Below, one piece after another: positions 25,696 to 33,670 of a DNA stretch of 64,000 bases. The stretch is from RGIG2041 sp045652745 (lineage in GTDB: Bacteria > Bacillota > Clostridia > UBA1381 > UMGS1253). Made by a program: the position numbers and the translations under genes. How positions within the stretch are numbered: position 1 is the first letter of the stretch; each line of letters begins with the position of its first letter. The DNA is taken from assembly GCA_045652745.1 (NCBI GenBank), contig JAZRUW010000009.1, positions 1-64,000 of the forward strand, read 5' to 3'. The notes beneath the pieces were generated by a model. That model ran no database searches, had not been told where the DNA came from, and worked only from the letters and a program-made list of their open reading frames with translations.

Positions 25696-27063
25696 TTGAA
25701 AATTCTTTTTGAATATCCTTACATACTGCTTACCATCCTGGTTTTGTGTGTTCTGGTGCTTGGTGGTGTCGGTGCCTATTTTGCAATGCAGGGTGTGCGC
25801 ACGGCGAAGGGAACGGCCGGCGCGGATTTTGTAAATTCGGCACGTTTAAAAAAACATTACGATGCGTTTGTCCGCAATCGTGCACAAAGATGTATGCTTT
25901 ATATTATGCTTTCGACTGACCGTGCACGCGGCCTGTATTCGTCCTCGGACATCGAGCGATTGGAAACGGAGATTGCAGGCTTGTTTTTGCGCAGATTTTA
26001 CACGGATGCCGGCGGCATTACCGTATGCGAGGAAGCCGGCTATATTGTGCTTTGCGGCTGGGAGGCGGCGGAAGCCAAAGCCGCCATTGCGGACTGCATT
26101 ACCGAACTCGGACAGCTGCTTTTAAAGCATAAGGCCATCAATGTGGTGGACTATGCTTTCGGCTATTACTGTGCAAGTACAACGGAAGCAGAGTATGAAA
26201 CTGCACTGGAGCGTGCAAAAAAAGCGTCTATGCTGGCGCAGGCGGAGCACAAGCCGTTTATGGAGTGGTCCAGTGCGGGGTCTAAGACGCTTGAACAGAA
26301 GATTGACATTGAAAATAAAATTGAAGCTGAGATTGACAACAATCGCTTTTTTCTGGAGTATCAGCCGGTAATCGATGCGAAAACAAAGAAGATTGTCGGT
26401 GCAGAGGTGCTTGCACGCCTCAATTCCGAGCAAGAGGGCGTTTTGTCGCCGGGCAGATTTTTGTCGGCGGTCAATTCGGTCGGTTTAAACGATAAATTTG
26501 ATTACTATATTTTCGAGAAGAACTGCAAGTGGGTGTCAAACCGCCTTGCACAGCGCAGTGCGTATGTGTACACGGTAAACTTTTCCAGAGCGACGCTTTG
26601 TGCGACGGACTTTGTGCAAAAAATTACAGAGCTTATAAAAAAATATGGTGTGCCGGCCTCGGCGCTTGCCATTGAAATTCTGGAGGATGAAAGCATTACG
26701 GGCGCAGCGCGCGAGCAGATGAAGGAAAACTTACGTACACTGCGTGCAATGGGATTTCTGATTTTGCTCGACGACTTCGGCAGCGGGTACACGACCTTCG
26801 GCGATTTGCAGAATTTTGACATCAGTACCGTAAAAATCGACAGGTCCATTACGAAAAATGCTACCACGCCGGCAGGCTACACGATTTTGCAAAGTGTTGT
26901 GCGTACGGCGCACGAACTCGGTTTTAAAGCGGTGTGCGAGGGCATAGAAACGCCAGAGCAGGAAGCGGCGGCCGTTGAGGTCGGCTGCGATATGCTTCAG
27001 GGTTTTTACTACTATAAACCAATGCCGGTTTCCCAATTGGAAAAAATCTTTGAAGAGGAGTGA
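25696..27063 (+). CDS. Membrane-anchored GGDEF(degenerate)-EAL cyclic-di-GMP phosphodiesterase
   Basis: 455 residues. One membrane segment (~8-30), a degenerate GGDEF-fold domain (~50-190, EEAGY where GGDEF is expected) and an EAL domain (~205-450). The EAL signature reads EVLARL, an accepted variant, and NFSRA, EILEDE, DDFGSGY (~359), VKIDRS, CEGIET and QGFYYYKP are all present, so c-di-GMP hydrolysis is likely. The start is TTG at 25696, nine bases after TAGGAG. It sits between glycosyltransferase genes, showing that c-di-GMP turnover is built into the cluster. Confidence 0.87.
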   Translation: MKILFEYPYILLTILVLCVLVLGGVGAYFAMQGVRTAKGTAGADFVNSARLKKHYDAFVRNRAQRCMLYIMLSTDRARGLYSSSDIERLETEIAGLFLRRFYTDAGGITVCEEAGYIVLCGWEAAEAKAAIADCITELGQLLLKHKAINVVDYAFGYYCASTTEAEYETALERAKKASMLAQAEHKPFMEWSSAGSKTLEQKIDIENKIEAEIDNNRFFLEYQPVIDAKTKKIVGAEVLARLNSEQEGVLSPGRFLSAVNSVGLNDKFDYYIFEKNCKWVSNRLAQRSAYVYTVNFSRATLCATDFVQKITELIKKYGVPASALAIEILEDESITGAAREQMKENLRTLRAMGFLILLDDFGSGYTTFGDLQNFDISTVKIDRSITKNATTPAGYTILQSVVRTAHELGFKAVCEGIETPEQEAAAVEVGCDMLQGFYYYKPMPVSQLEKIFEEE

Positions 27064-27068
27064 GACTT

Positions 27069-28001
27069 ATGCTGTCCGTGCTTTTGCCTGCTTACAATGA
27101 AAGCGAGAATATCGAGCGTGCTTACCATGCGATTTCGGACATATTAAACGATGCAGAAATTCCGTTTGAAATCATTTTTATTGACGACGGTTCCACGGAT
27201 GATACGTATGCCAAAATTACGGCCCTTACAAAGGAGTTTGCGTATATTCGCGGTTTGCATTTTTCCAGAAATTTCGGTAAGGAAGCCGCAATTGCCGCAG
27301 GACTTGCGGCGGCGCAGGGGGATTGCGCCGTAGTGCTCGATTGCGATTTGCAGCATCCGCCCGAAAAGATTGTTGAGATGTATGCGCTTTGGACGCAGGG
27401 GTATGAGATTGTGGAGGGCGTGAAAATTTCACGCGGCAAAGAGGATAAGCTGCGCGGTTTTGCCGCACGCAGTTTTTATGCGCTGATTAGTTCCATGGTG
27501 GGGTTTGACATGTCGAATGCATCGGATTTTAAACTCCTCGACCGTAAGGTGATGGATGTGATTAACCGCATCCCCGAACGCAAAGGTTTTTTCAGAGCCA
27601 TTTCGTTTTGGGTGGGGTATAAAAAAGCAACGGTGGAATTTGAGGTGCAGGCGCGCGGGGCGGGACAGTCCAAGTGGTCAACCGTCGGCCTCATCCGCTA
27701 TGCAATCTCCAACATTTCCGCCTATTCGACCGCACCGATGCAGATTGTCACGGTGCTGGGTTTTATTATGCTGTTGGTTACGGCCGTTTTGGGTGTGTGG
27801 GCGCTGGTCGACAAATTGATGGGGCGCGCTTTGGAAGGTATGACCACGGTGATTTGGGTCACCATCTTCATCGGTAGTATTATGATGATTTCGCTGGGCA
27901 TTATCGGCTATTACGTGGCGCGCATTTACGAGGAAATCAAGGGCAGACCGAAGTACATTGTATCCGCAACGTGTGAAAGTAAAAAAGACGGGGTGAAATA
28001 A
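27069..28001 (+). CDS. GtrB-like polyprenyl-phosphate glycosyltransferase (GT2)
   Basis: 310 residues. A GT2 domain (SVLLPAYNESENI, IDDGSTDDT, LDCDLQHPPE) is followed by GQSKWS (~200) and two C-terminal membrane segments (~223-245 and ~262-285). This is the DPM1/GtrB layout, so it should make polyprenyl-phosphate glucose or a similar donor. The ATG at 27069 was preferred over GTG 27060, which abuts the GAGGAG ribosome site. It supplies the donor that the GtrA-like protein would flip and the Gtr-type enzyme at 11146 would use. Confidence 0.88.
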   Translation: MLSVLLPAYNESENIERAYHAISDILNDAEIPFEIIFIDDGSTDDTYAKITALTKEFAYIRGLHFSRNFGKEAAIAAGLAAAQGDCAVVLDCDLQHPPEKIVEMYALWTQGYEIVEGVKISRGKEDKLRGFAARSFYALISSMVGFDMSNASDFKLLDRKVMDVINRIPERKGFFRAISFWVGYKKATVEFEVQARGAGQSKWSTVGLIRYAISNISAYSTAPMQIVTVLGFIMLLVTAVLGVWALVDKLMGRALEGMTTVIWVTIFIGSIMMISLGIIGYYVARIYEEIKGRPKYIVSATCESKKDGVK

Positions 28002-29005
28002 TGCAAAGAAATACATTGGTAGACCACCTGCGCGGCTATGCGTGTTTTTTGGTGTTGTTCGGGCATGTGATTATGGGCATGCGTAATGCCGGTGTGCCGA
28101 TGCCGTCGTTTTTTACCGCATTGGAAACATTTATATGGTCGTTTCATGTAGCGCTGTTTCTGTTTCTAAGCGGCAATGTTTACCGTCTGACGGACGGATG
28201 GCGTTCTAAAAAATCAAGACTTGGATTTATCGCGTACAAGGCGCTCAATCTCGGCGTACCATATGTGGTGTTTTCCGTTGTGTATATTTGCATTAACAGC
28301 TTTGTGGGCAGTGCAAATACCATGTTTAAGCTTTCCGATATTCTCTACATTTGGAAAACCCCCGTTGCGCAGTATTGGTATTTGTATGCGCTGTTTTTTC
28401 TGCTTGTAATTTGGGCATTGCTTTCCGATTTTTTAAAGCCGTGGCTATTGACGGTGCTTGCCGTTGCGGTGGCCTATATCGTACCGGCACTCGGCGGTAC
28501 ACTCGGCAGTATTTCTTATGCCTTAGACAGTGCGCTTGCATTCGGTCTGGGTTTTTGTCTGTGCATTAACGCATTGGAAAAATTACCGCGTGTGACCAAG
28601 GTGTGTGTGATTTTATTACATCTTGTTTTGGGTTTTGCGCTGGTGCTTTACGGCAAGGCAACATTGGTCGGGCACAAGGAATTTTTGCTCATCGTCGGCG
28701 TTTATGCAAGCATTCAGCTGATTTCGCTTTTGCAGACATGCTCGCCGCTTGCAAAGGCGCTTGCGTTTTTAAACCGCTATTCCTTGCAGATTTATCTTTT
28801 GCATACGATTTTTACGGCAGGCGTGCGCATCGTACTGATGCGCGTCGGCATTGTATTCTGGCCGGTGCATTTGGTTGCAGGCTTGGTTGCCGGTCTGGGC
28901 ATGAGTGTATTTGCATCTTGGGTTGCAAAAAAGACGAAAGTATTGGACTTTTTCTTTTTTCCGAGTAAGACCATACGGGTATTATCTTATAAAAATGCAG
29001 ATTAA
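28001..29005 (+). CDS. Acyltransferase-3-family membrane O-acetyltransferase
   Basis: 334 residues with about ten hydrophobic segments. The N-terminal VDHLRGYACFLVLFGH carries the conserved histidine/arginine of the acyltransferase-3 family, and WSFHVALFLFLSG matches fucose-acetylase-like members. It probably transfers acetyl groups to the exported polysaccharide. It overlaps the GtrB-like gene by one base (TAATG). It is the last gene of the run, although no terminator is visible behind it. Confidence 0.85.
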   Translation: MQRNTLVDHLRGYACFLVLFGHVIMGMRNAGVPMPSFFTALETFIWSFHVALFLFLSGNVYRLTDGWRSKKSRLGFIAYKALNLGVPYVVFSVVYICINSFVGSANTMFKLSDILYIWKTPVAQYWYLYALFFLLVIWALLSDFLKPWLLTVLAVAVAYIVPALGGTLGSISYALDSALAFGLGFCLCINALEKLPRVTKVCVILLHLVLGFALVLYGKATLVGHKEFLLIVGVYASIQLISLLQTCSPLAKALAFLNRYSLQIYLLHTIFTAGVRIVLMRVGIVFWPVHLVAGLVAGLGMSVFASWVAKKTKVLDFFFFPSKTIRVLSYKNAD

Positions 29006-29029
29006 CGAAAAAGTTTCGAAAGCAAACAT

Positions 29030-29058
29030 TTGACTATTCGTGCGCAAAATGATAAAAA
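29030..29058 (+). promoter_or_regulatory. Possible sigma-A promoter before the M20 peptidase
   Basis: TTGACT (29030-29035), 17-base spacer, TAAAAA (29053-29058). The -35 is good and the -10 is weak. Confidence 0.45.
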
Positions 29059-29088
29059 TTTAACCGAGTAATGTCAGGAGGAAAGATT

Positions 29089-30207
29089 ATGAAAAGTTAT
29101 GTGTCAGAACATACTGCATCCATGTTTCAAACATTAAAGGAACTTTGCGGCATTCCGGCACCGTCGCACAAGGAGGAAAACCGTGCGGCTTACTGTAAGG
29201 CGTGGCTCGAAAGCATCGGCGCAAAGGGTGTATATATTGACGAAGCACTCAATGTAATTTTTTCGCTCGGTTGTAAGGATAGCAATGAAATCACGGTCTT
29301 TGCCGCGCATACGGACACGGTGTTTCCGGATTTGGAGCCGATGCCGTACACGGAGGATGACGAAAAAATTTATTCTCCGGGCGTTGCCGACGATACGGCA
29401 AGCGTCGTGGTGCTTTTACATACGGCAAAGTACTTTTTAGATAACAACATTGTCCCGGAAAAGGGCATTATGTTTGTTTGCAATTCCTGCGAAGAGGGCC
29501 TTGGTAACTTAAAGGGGACAAGACAGTTGTTTAAGGATTTTGAAGGCAGAATTAAGCAGTTTTTTACGTTGGATGCAAATTTGAACAGTGCTTCAGACCG
29601 CTGTGTCGGATCGCACCGTTACAGCGTAGAGGTAAAAACACCGGGCGGCCATTCGTTCGGCGCGTTCGGCAATAAAAACGCTTTGGCGGAGCTTTCGAAA
29701 ATCATTACGGAGATTTATAAAATCAATGTGCCGAAAAAAGAGGGCACAAAGACCACATACAATGTCGGCATCGTGGAGGGCGGCACTTCGGTCAATACCA
29801 TTGCGCAGAGTGCAAAAATGCTTTGCGAGTATCGCTCCGATGATAGAGATTGTCTTGCAACGATGCAAGTGCATTTTGAAAGAATTTTTGCGGCGGCGCG
29901 CACGGAGGAAGTATCTGTGGAGGTAACTTTGGTCGGTGATCGCCCGTGTGCAAATATTGACCAGGAGAAAGTAGAAGAACTCAAGGCGATTGTAAATCCG
30001 ATATACGAAGAAGCAATCGGCGAGCCGATTCAATGGAACAGCAGTTCTACGGACTGTAACATTCCGCTGTCGCTCGGCATTCCGGCGTTGGCTATAGGTG
30101 CAAATACATATGCAAATATGCATACGCGTGAAGAATGGGTGTCCAAGGCTTCTATTCCGGTGGGCCTTGAAGTTACGATTTTGACTGCGCTCGCATTAGC
30201 GAAATGA
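29089..30207 (+). CDS. M20-family metallopeptidase
   Basis: 372 residues, cytoplasmic. The two-metal site is visible: AAHTDTVFPD (~75), PGVADDTAS (~103), NSCEEGLGN (~135) and the late ANMHTREEWV (~345), with a dimerisation domain between. Such enzymes hydrolyse di- or tripeptides or N-acyl amino acids. The ATG at 29089 is chosen because AGGAGG precedes it; an earlier in-frame start would remove that site. The substrate cannot be predicted. It stands alone after the exopolysaccharide run. Confidence 0.88.
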   Translation: MKSYVSEHTASMFQTLKELCGIPAPSHKEENRAAYCKAWLESIGAKGVYIDEALNVIFSLGCKDSNEITVFAAHTDTVFPDLEPMPYTEDDEKIYSPGVADDTASVVVLLHTAKYFLDNNIVPEKGIMFVCNSCEEGLGNLKGTRQLFKDFEGRIKQFFTLDANLNSASDRCVGSHRYSVEVKTPGGHSFGAFGNKNALAELSKIITEIYKINVPKKEGTKTTYNVGIVEGGTSVNTIAQSAKMLCEYRSDDRDCLATMQVHFERIFAAARTEEVSVEVTLVGDRPCANIDQEKVEELKAIVNPIYEEAIGEPIQWNSSSTDCNIPLSLGIPALAIGANTYANMHTREEWVSKASIPVGLEVTILTALALAK

Positions 30208-30331
30208 CGGGGGAAAACCTGCGCTACGCTATTACGGCACTGAAATTTACGAGTACATCAAAGAAAAGTCTGCCTCGTACGCAACGAAGATGACCCTGCG
30301 CGAAGACGATCTGATTGAGTGCTCTTGGTAA
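30200..30331 (+). pseudogene. Possible C-terminal remnant of an unidentified protein
   Basis: Directly after the M20 stop codon an open frame without a start codon or ribosome site reads a protein-like sequence (GGKPALRYYGTEIYEYIK and onwards) to a TAA at 30329. Composition and codon choice resemble neighbouring coding DNA. It may be the tail of a deleted gene; I do not recognise the family. Chance cannot be excluded at 44 codons. Confidence 0.35.
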
Positions 30332-30350
30332 AAGCCAAAAGGGGATATAT

Positions 30351-30875
30351 ATGAACGTACTTGGTCATTTTTATACAATTACAAAGCACCGTCATAAGGT
30401 CATTGAGCACTGCTTTAAAGCCGGTATCTTTTGGCAGGGGCTTTTGCATGATTTATCGAAGTATTCGCCGACGGAGTTTATAAATGGCGCAAAGTTTTAT
30501 TCCGGTACGCACTCGCCGATTGTGGATGAACGTAAACAATTTGGCTACTCCGTAGCATGGATGCACCACAAGGGCAGAAACAAGCACCATTTTGAATACT
30601 GGCGGGATTTGAATGCGGACACACACGAATATGTTGCGGTCAAGATGCCTTTAAAATACGTCAAGGAAATGTTTTGTGACCGCGTGGCGGCAAGCAAAAT
30701 CTATCAGGGCAAAAAGTACACGGATGAATTTCCGTACAATTACTTCAAAAAAGAAAACTTTGCATCGACGATGCATCCGGAGACGTACGATTTTATTGAA
30801 ACTCTGCTTGTGATGCTCAAAGAGCACGGTGAAAAAGCGACATTTCGTTATATCAGAAAGCTTAAAAAATATTAA
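30351..30875 (+). CDS. DUF5662-family protein
   Basis: 174 residues, soluble, rich in histidine and aromatic residues. The conserved LLHDLSKYSPTEF (~35-47), WMHHKGRNKHHFEYW (~72-86) and late FRYIRKLKKY match a clostridial family of unknown function. The HD pair and the histidine cluster suggest a metal-dependent HD-type fold, which is inference. The ATG at 30351 follows an AAGGGG site. It has no obvious functional link to either neighbour. Confidence 0.75.
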   Translation: MNVLGHFYTITKHRHKVIEHCFKAGIFWQGLLHDLSKYSPTEFINGAKFYSGTHSPIVDERKQFGYSVAWMHHKGRNKHHFEYWRDLNADTHEYVAVKMPLKYVKEMFCDRVAASKIYQGKKYTDEFPYNYFKKENFASTMHPETYDFIETLLVMLKEHGEKATFRYIRKLKKY

Positions 30876-30894
30876 ACTTGTGCATAATTTTATA

Positions 30895-30923
30895 TTGAAA
30901 ACACACTCCTTTTGTAGTATGAT
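30895..30923 (+). promoter_or_regulatory. Sigma-A promoter of the GH43-like/amidohydrolase pair
   Basis: TTGAAA (30895-30900) and TATGAT (30918-30923) with a 17-base spacer; the gene starts 28 bases further on. Confidence 0.72.
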
Positions 30924-30951
30924 GAAGCCATGATGCAAAAGGGGTGTTTTT

Positions 30952-31935
30952 ATGGATTTTGCAAAGCGAATGGGAAAGGTAAACCAAAATTCAATCTTTG
31001 AAATGGAAAACTATTTTGTGTGGTGCGGCACAGTCACCAAGGGCGATGACGGGCTGTACTATCTGTATTTTTCTTTCTGGCCGAAGGCGAAAGGCGCATT
31101 TAACGACCAGTGGGTCATTTGCTCCAAGGTCGGCTGGGCAGTCAGCGACAACCCCTACGGCGGCTTTCAATACGGCGGCATTGCACTCGAAGGCACCGGT
31201 AGCGGTTGGGATGCACATTCTATCCACAATCCGGCAGTGCTCAAAGTGGACGGTAAATACTATTTGTATCATATGGGCAACTACGGCAACGGTGAATACT
31301 GGAACCACAGAAATCATCAGCGTGTAGGCTGTGCTGTGGCGGATAATCCGCGCGGACCGTTTGTGCATTGCCAAAAGCCTGTTTTGGATGTGACCGAGGG
31401 CAGTTTTGACTCGCTCATGACTTCTAACCCGAGCGTAACCCAAGGACCGGACGGCAAGTTTTATATGATTTACAAGGCGGTGCACGATAACGGCGAGCGT
31501 CCAAAGGGCGGTGCGGTGGTTTGCGGTATCGCTGTAGCAGAGCATCCGCAGGGACCGTTTGTGAAATACGGCAAGCCGATTATGGTTAATCCCGAGCACG
31601 ATTGGTCGGTAGAAGATGCGTTTATTTGGTATGAGGACGGCAAATTTTACAGTCTTGCCAAGGATTTTCAGGGGTATTTTACCAAGACCTATCAGCGAAA
31701 CCATACGGCACTTTTTGTATCGGAGAACGGCTTTGACTGGGCGCCGGATGCTCAGCATCCGCTGGCCTATAAAAACGAACTGGAATTTGAAGACGGGTTT
31801 CATCCGGTGCACCGTATGGAGCGTCCGCAGATTTATTTTGAGGACGGCAAGCCGAAGGTGATTTCCTGGGCAATTATGCCGGACAAGAGCGCCGAGCATA
31901 CTTACAATATTATTATTCCTCTCGATAAGGAGTAA
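30952..31935 (+). CDS. GH43-like beta-propeller glycosidase
   Basis: 327 residues without a signal peptide. The repeated pattern of DGxYYLY/DGKFYMIY strands, the N-terminal MENYFVWCGTV, the central HNPAVLKVDGKYYLY and the late ERPQIYFEDGKP fit a five-bladed propeller of the GH43/GH117-like clan. It probably cleaves a glycoside or oligosaccharide inside the cell. It is co-transcribed with the amidohydrolase-GNAT fusion four bases downstream, from its own promoter. The exact subfamily and substrate are not visible. Confidence 0.75.
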   Translation: MDFAKRMGKVNQNSIFEMENYFVWCGTVTKGDDGLYYLYFSFWPKAKGAFNDQWVICSKVGWAVSDNPYGGFQYGGIALEGTGSGWDAHSIHNPAVLKVDGKYYLYHMGNYGNGEYWNHRNHQRVGCAVADNPRGPFVHCQKPVLDVTEGSFDSLMTSNPSVTQGPDGKFYMIYKAVHDNGERPKGGAVVCGIAVAEHPQGPFVKYGKPIMVNPEHDWSVEDAFIWYEDGKFYSLAKDFQGYFTKTYQRNHTALFVSENGFDWAPDAQHPLAYKNELEFEDGFHPVHRMERPQIYFEDGKPKVISWAIMPDKSAEHTYNIIIPLDKE

Positions 31936-31939
31936 GGTT

Positions 31940-33622
31940 ATGAAGATTATAGACATGCACATTCATATGGGGCCTGTGCCCGAGCAGGGCGATATTTTAG
32001 ACAATATGGCGAAGGCCGGCGTGTACGGCGGTTGTATTTTTTCACCGCGTCCGAAACAGCACAACCCGGTGACGGGCATGGATTTTGAGCCGCGTCTCGA
32101 AGCGGTGCTGAAATTCTGCGAGGGTAGACGCGACCGCCTGTTTCCGATTTTGTGGATTGACCCGCGCGAAGACAATATCTTAGCAAATATTGACAAGGCG
32201 ATTGAGGACGGTATTGACGGCTTTAAAATCATTTGCTCGACTTTGTTTGTGTATGAAGAAGAGTCTATTGAAGTTTTAAAGTATATTGCCTCGAAAGGCA
32301 AACCGGTGTTTTTCCATTCCGGCATTTTGTGGGATGGTAAGGTATCGTCGGCCTACAATCGCCCGATGAACTGGGAGTCACTTTTGCACATCGAGGGCTT
32401 GCGTTTTTCGATGGGACATTGTTCGTGGCCGTGGATGGACGAGTGCATTGCCATGTATGGCAAGTTTTTAAACTCGGACAACAAGGGCACAACCAAGCAC
32501 GCGGAAATGTTTTTGGATATAACACCGGGCACACCGGACATTTATCGCGAAGAACTGATGGCAAAGCTGTTTACGATTGGGTATGATTTTAACCATAATC
32601 TGATGTTTGGTACGGACACCTATGCCGAGAAATACAGCAGCAGCTGGGCAGCGCATTGGTTGGAAACCGACCGCAAGCTGATGGACAAATTTGGTGTATG
32701 TAAAGCAGTGCGTGAAAATATTTATTACAACAATGTGCTTCGGTTTCTGGGCAAGACCGACACGGCGGTAGAGCATGCGCGCCCGAGCGAGGACGATGCA
32801 AATGCGTGGAGTCCTGTCAATGATGAGGTCAAGGATGTTATCCGCAAGTGGCATGATAAAATCGGCTTTGCAGATTTATACAAGGGCGAATTTGAGCGCG
32901 CATTAAAGACAGTGAAAATTTCGGACGCCATTACGATTGACGGCTACGATGTAACCGAGCCGGACGGCAAGAGAAATCTTTTATCGTACCTTTTCTTCTG
33001 TGAGCAGTTGGAAAGACGGTACAAAGAAAAGGGCATCTCCGAAGAAATTTTAATGGATACACTGGGCGATATTTCCATTTGGACGGATGTGTGGAGTGGC
33101 ATCAAAGGAGAGCTTTACTTAGGCGAAGTTGCGTGGCTGAAACGTCACATGGACATGAAACTGTTCAAACTCGGCCGTTTGCAGTTCTGTATGGCGGGTT
33201 CGGAGTTTGATATTCCCGAAATTGGTGTGCAGAAGGGTGATAATGTAATTGAAGTGCATATTCCGGAGGGCGAAGCTATGACGCCGTCTGCGTGCGCAGA
33301 CTCCATTGAAAAAGCTAAGGCATTTTTTGCAAAGTATTTCCCGGAATTTGAATACAAGTATTTTACCTGCCACAGTTGGCTGCTGGACACTTCTTTAAAA
33401 GAAATCCTGCCTGCGGACAGCAATATTGTAAAGCTCCAAAATTTGTTTACCATTGTGCGTGCGGATAAATCCGATGCGATACTCAAATACGTATTTTACT
33501 GGAATACGACCAGGTATATGGCAAAGAAACTGCCGTGTGCAACAAGTTTTGCCAAGGCGGTGCAACAGCGTGTGCGCGCCGACGGCGATTTTTATGAAAG
33601 TTTAGGCTATTTTGCAAAATAA
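31940..33622 (+). CDS. Amidohydrolase fused to a GNAT-like acyltransferase domain
   Basis: 560 residues. The first ~275 form an amidohydrolase-2 TIM barrel with DMHIHMG (~5-10), FFHSG (~117), SMGHCSWPW (~155) and MFGTDTYAE (~220), the expected metal ligands. Residues ~300-560 resemble the two-part NAT_N/GNAT_C acyltransferase module (LYLGEVAWLKRHMDMKLFKLG, then a C-terminal CHSWLLDTSL). The two halves read as one continuous frame with no sign of assembly error. It shares a promoter with the GH43-like gene, so both may act on one modified sugar. The barrel assignment is firm, the second domain moderately so. Confidence 0.78.
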   Translation: MKIIDMHIHMGPVPEQGDILDNMAKAGVYGGCIFSPRPKQHNPVTGMDFEPRLEAVLKFCEGRRDRLFPILWIDPREDNILANIDKAIEDGIDGFKIICSTLFVYEEESIEVLKYIASKGKPVFFHSGILWDGKVSSAYNRPMNWESLLHIEGLRFSMGHCSWPWMDECIAMYGKFLNSDNKGTTKHAEMFLDITPGTPDIYREELMAKLFTIGYDFNHNLMFGTDTYAEKYSSSWAAHWLETDRKLMDKFGVCKAVRENIYYNNVLRFLGKTDTAVEHARPSEDDANAWSPVNDEVKDVIRKWHDKIGFADLYKGEFERALKTVKISDAITIDGYDVTEPDGKRNLLSYLFFCEQLERRYKEKGISEEILMDTLGDISIWTDVWSGIKGELYLGEVAWLKRHMDMKLFKLGRLQFCMAGSEFDIPEIGVQKGDNVIEVHIPEGEAMTPSACADSIEKAKAFFAKYFPEFEYKYFTCHSWLLDTSLKEILPADSNIVKLQNLFTIVRADKSDAILKYVFYWNTTRYMAKKLPCATSFAKAVQQRVRADGDFYESLGYFAK

Positions 33623-33623
33623 G

Positions 33624-33661
33624 AAAAGGTGCTGTAAAGTTGTTTTTACAGCACCTTTTTT
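33624..33661. terminator. Bidirectional intrinsic terminator
   Basis: AAAAGGTGCTGTAAA pairs with TTTACAGCACCTTTT around a short loop, flanked by A- and T-runs. It serves the amidohydrolase gene and the converging beta-lactamase-like gene. Confidence 0.9.
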
Positions 33662-33670
33662 ACATACGCT

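Noticed and set aside
30991..31962. A 323-codon antisense frame over the GH43-like gene
   Set aside because: The plus strand carries a clear propeller-type glycosidase with promoter and ribosome site; the antisense frame has neither.
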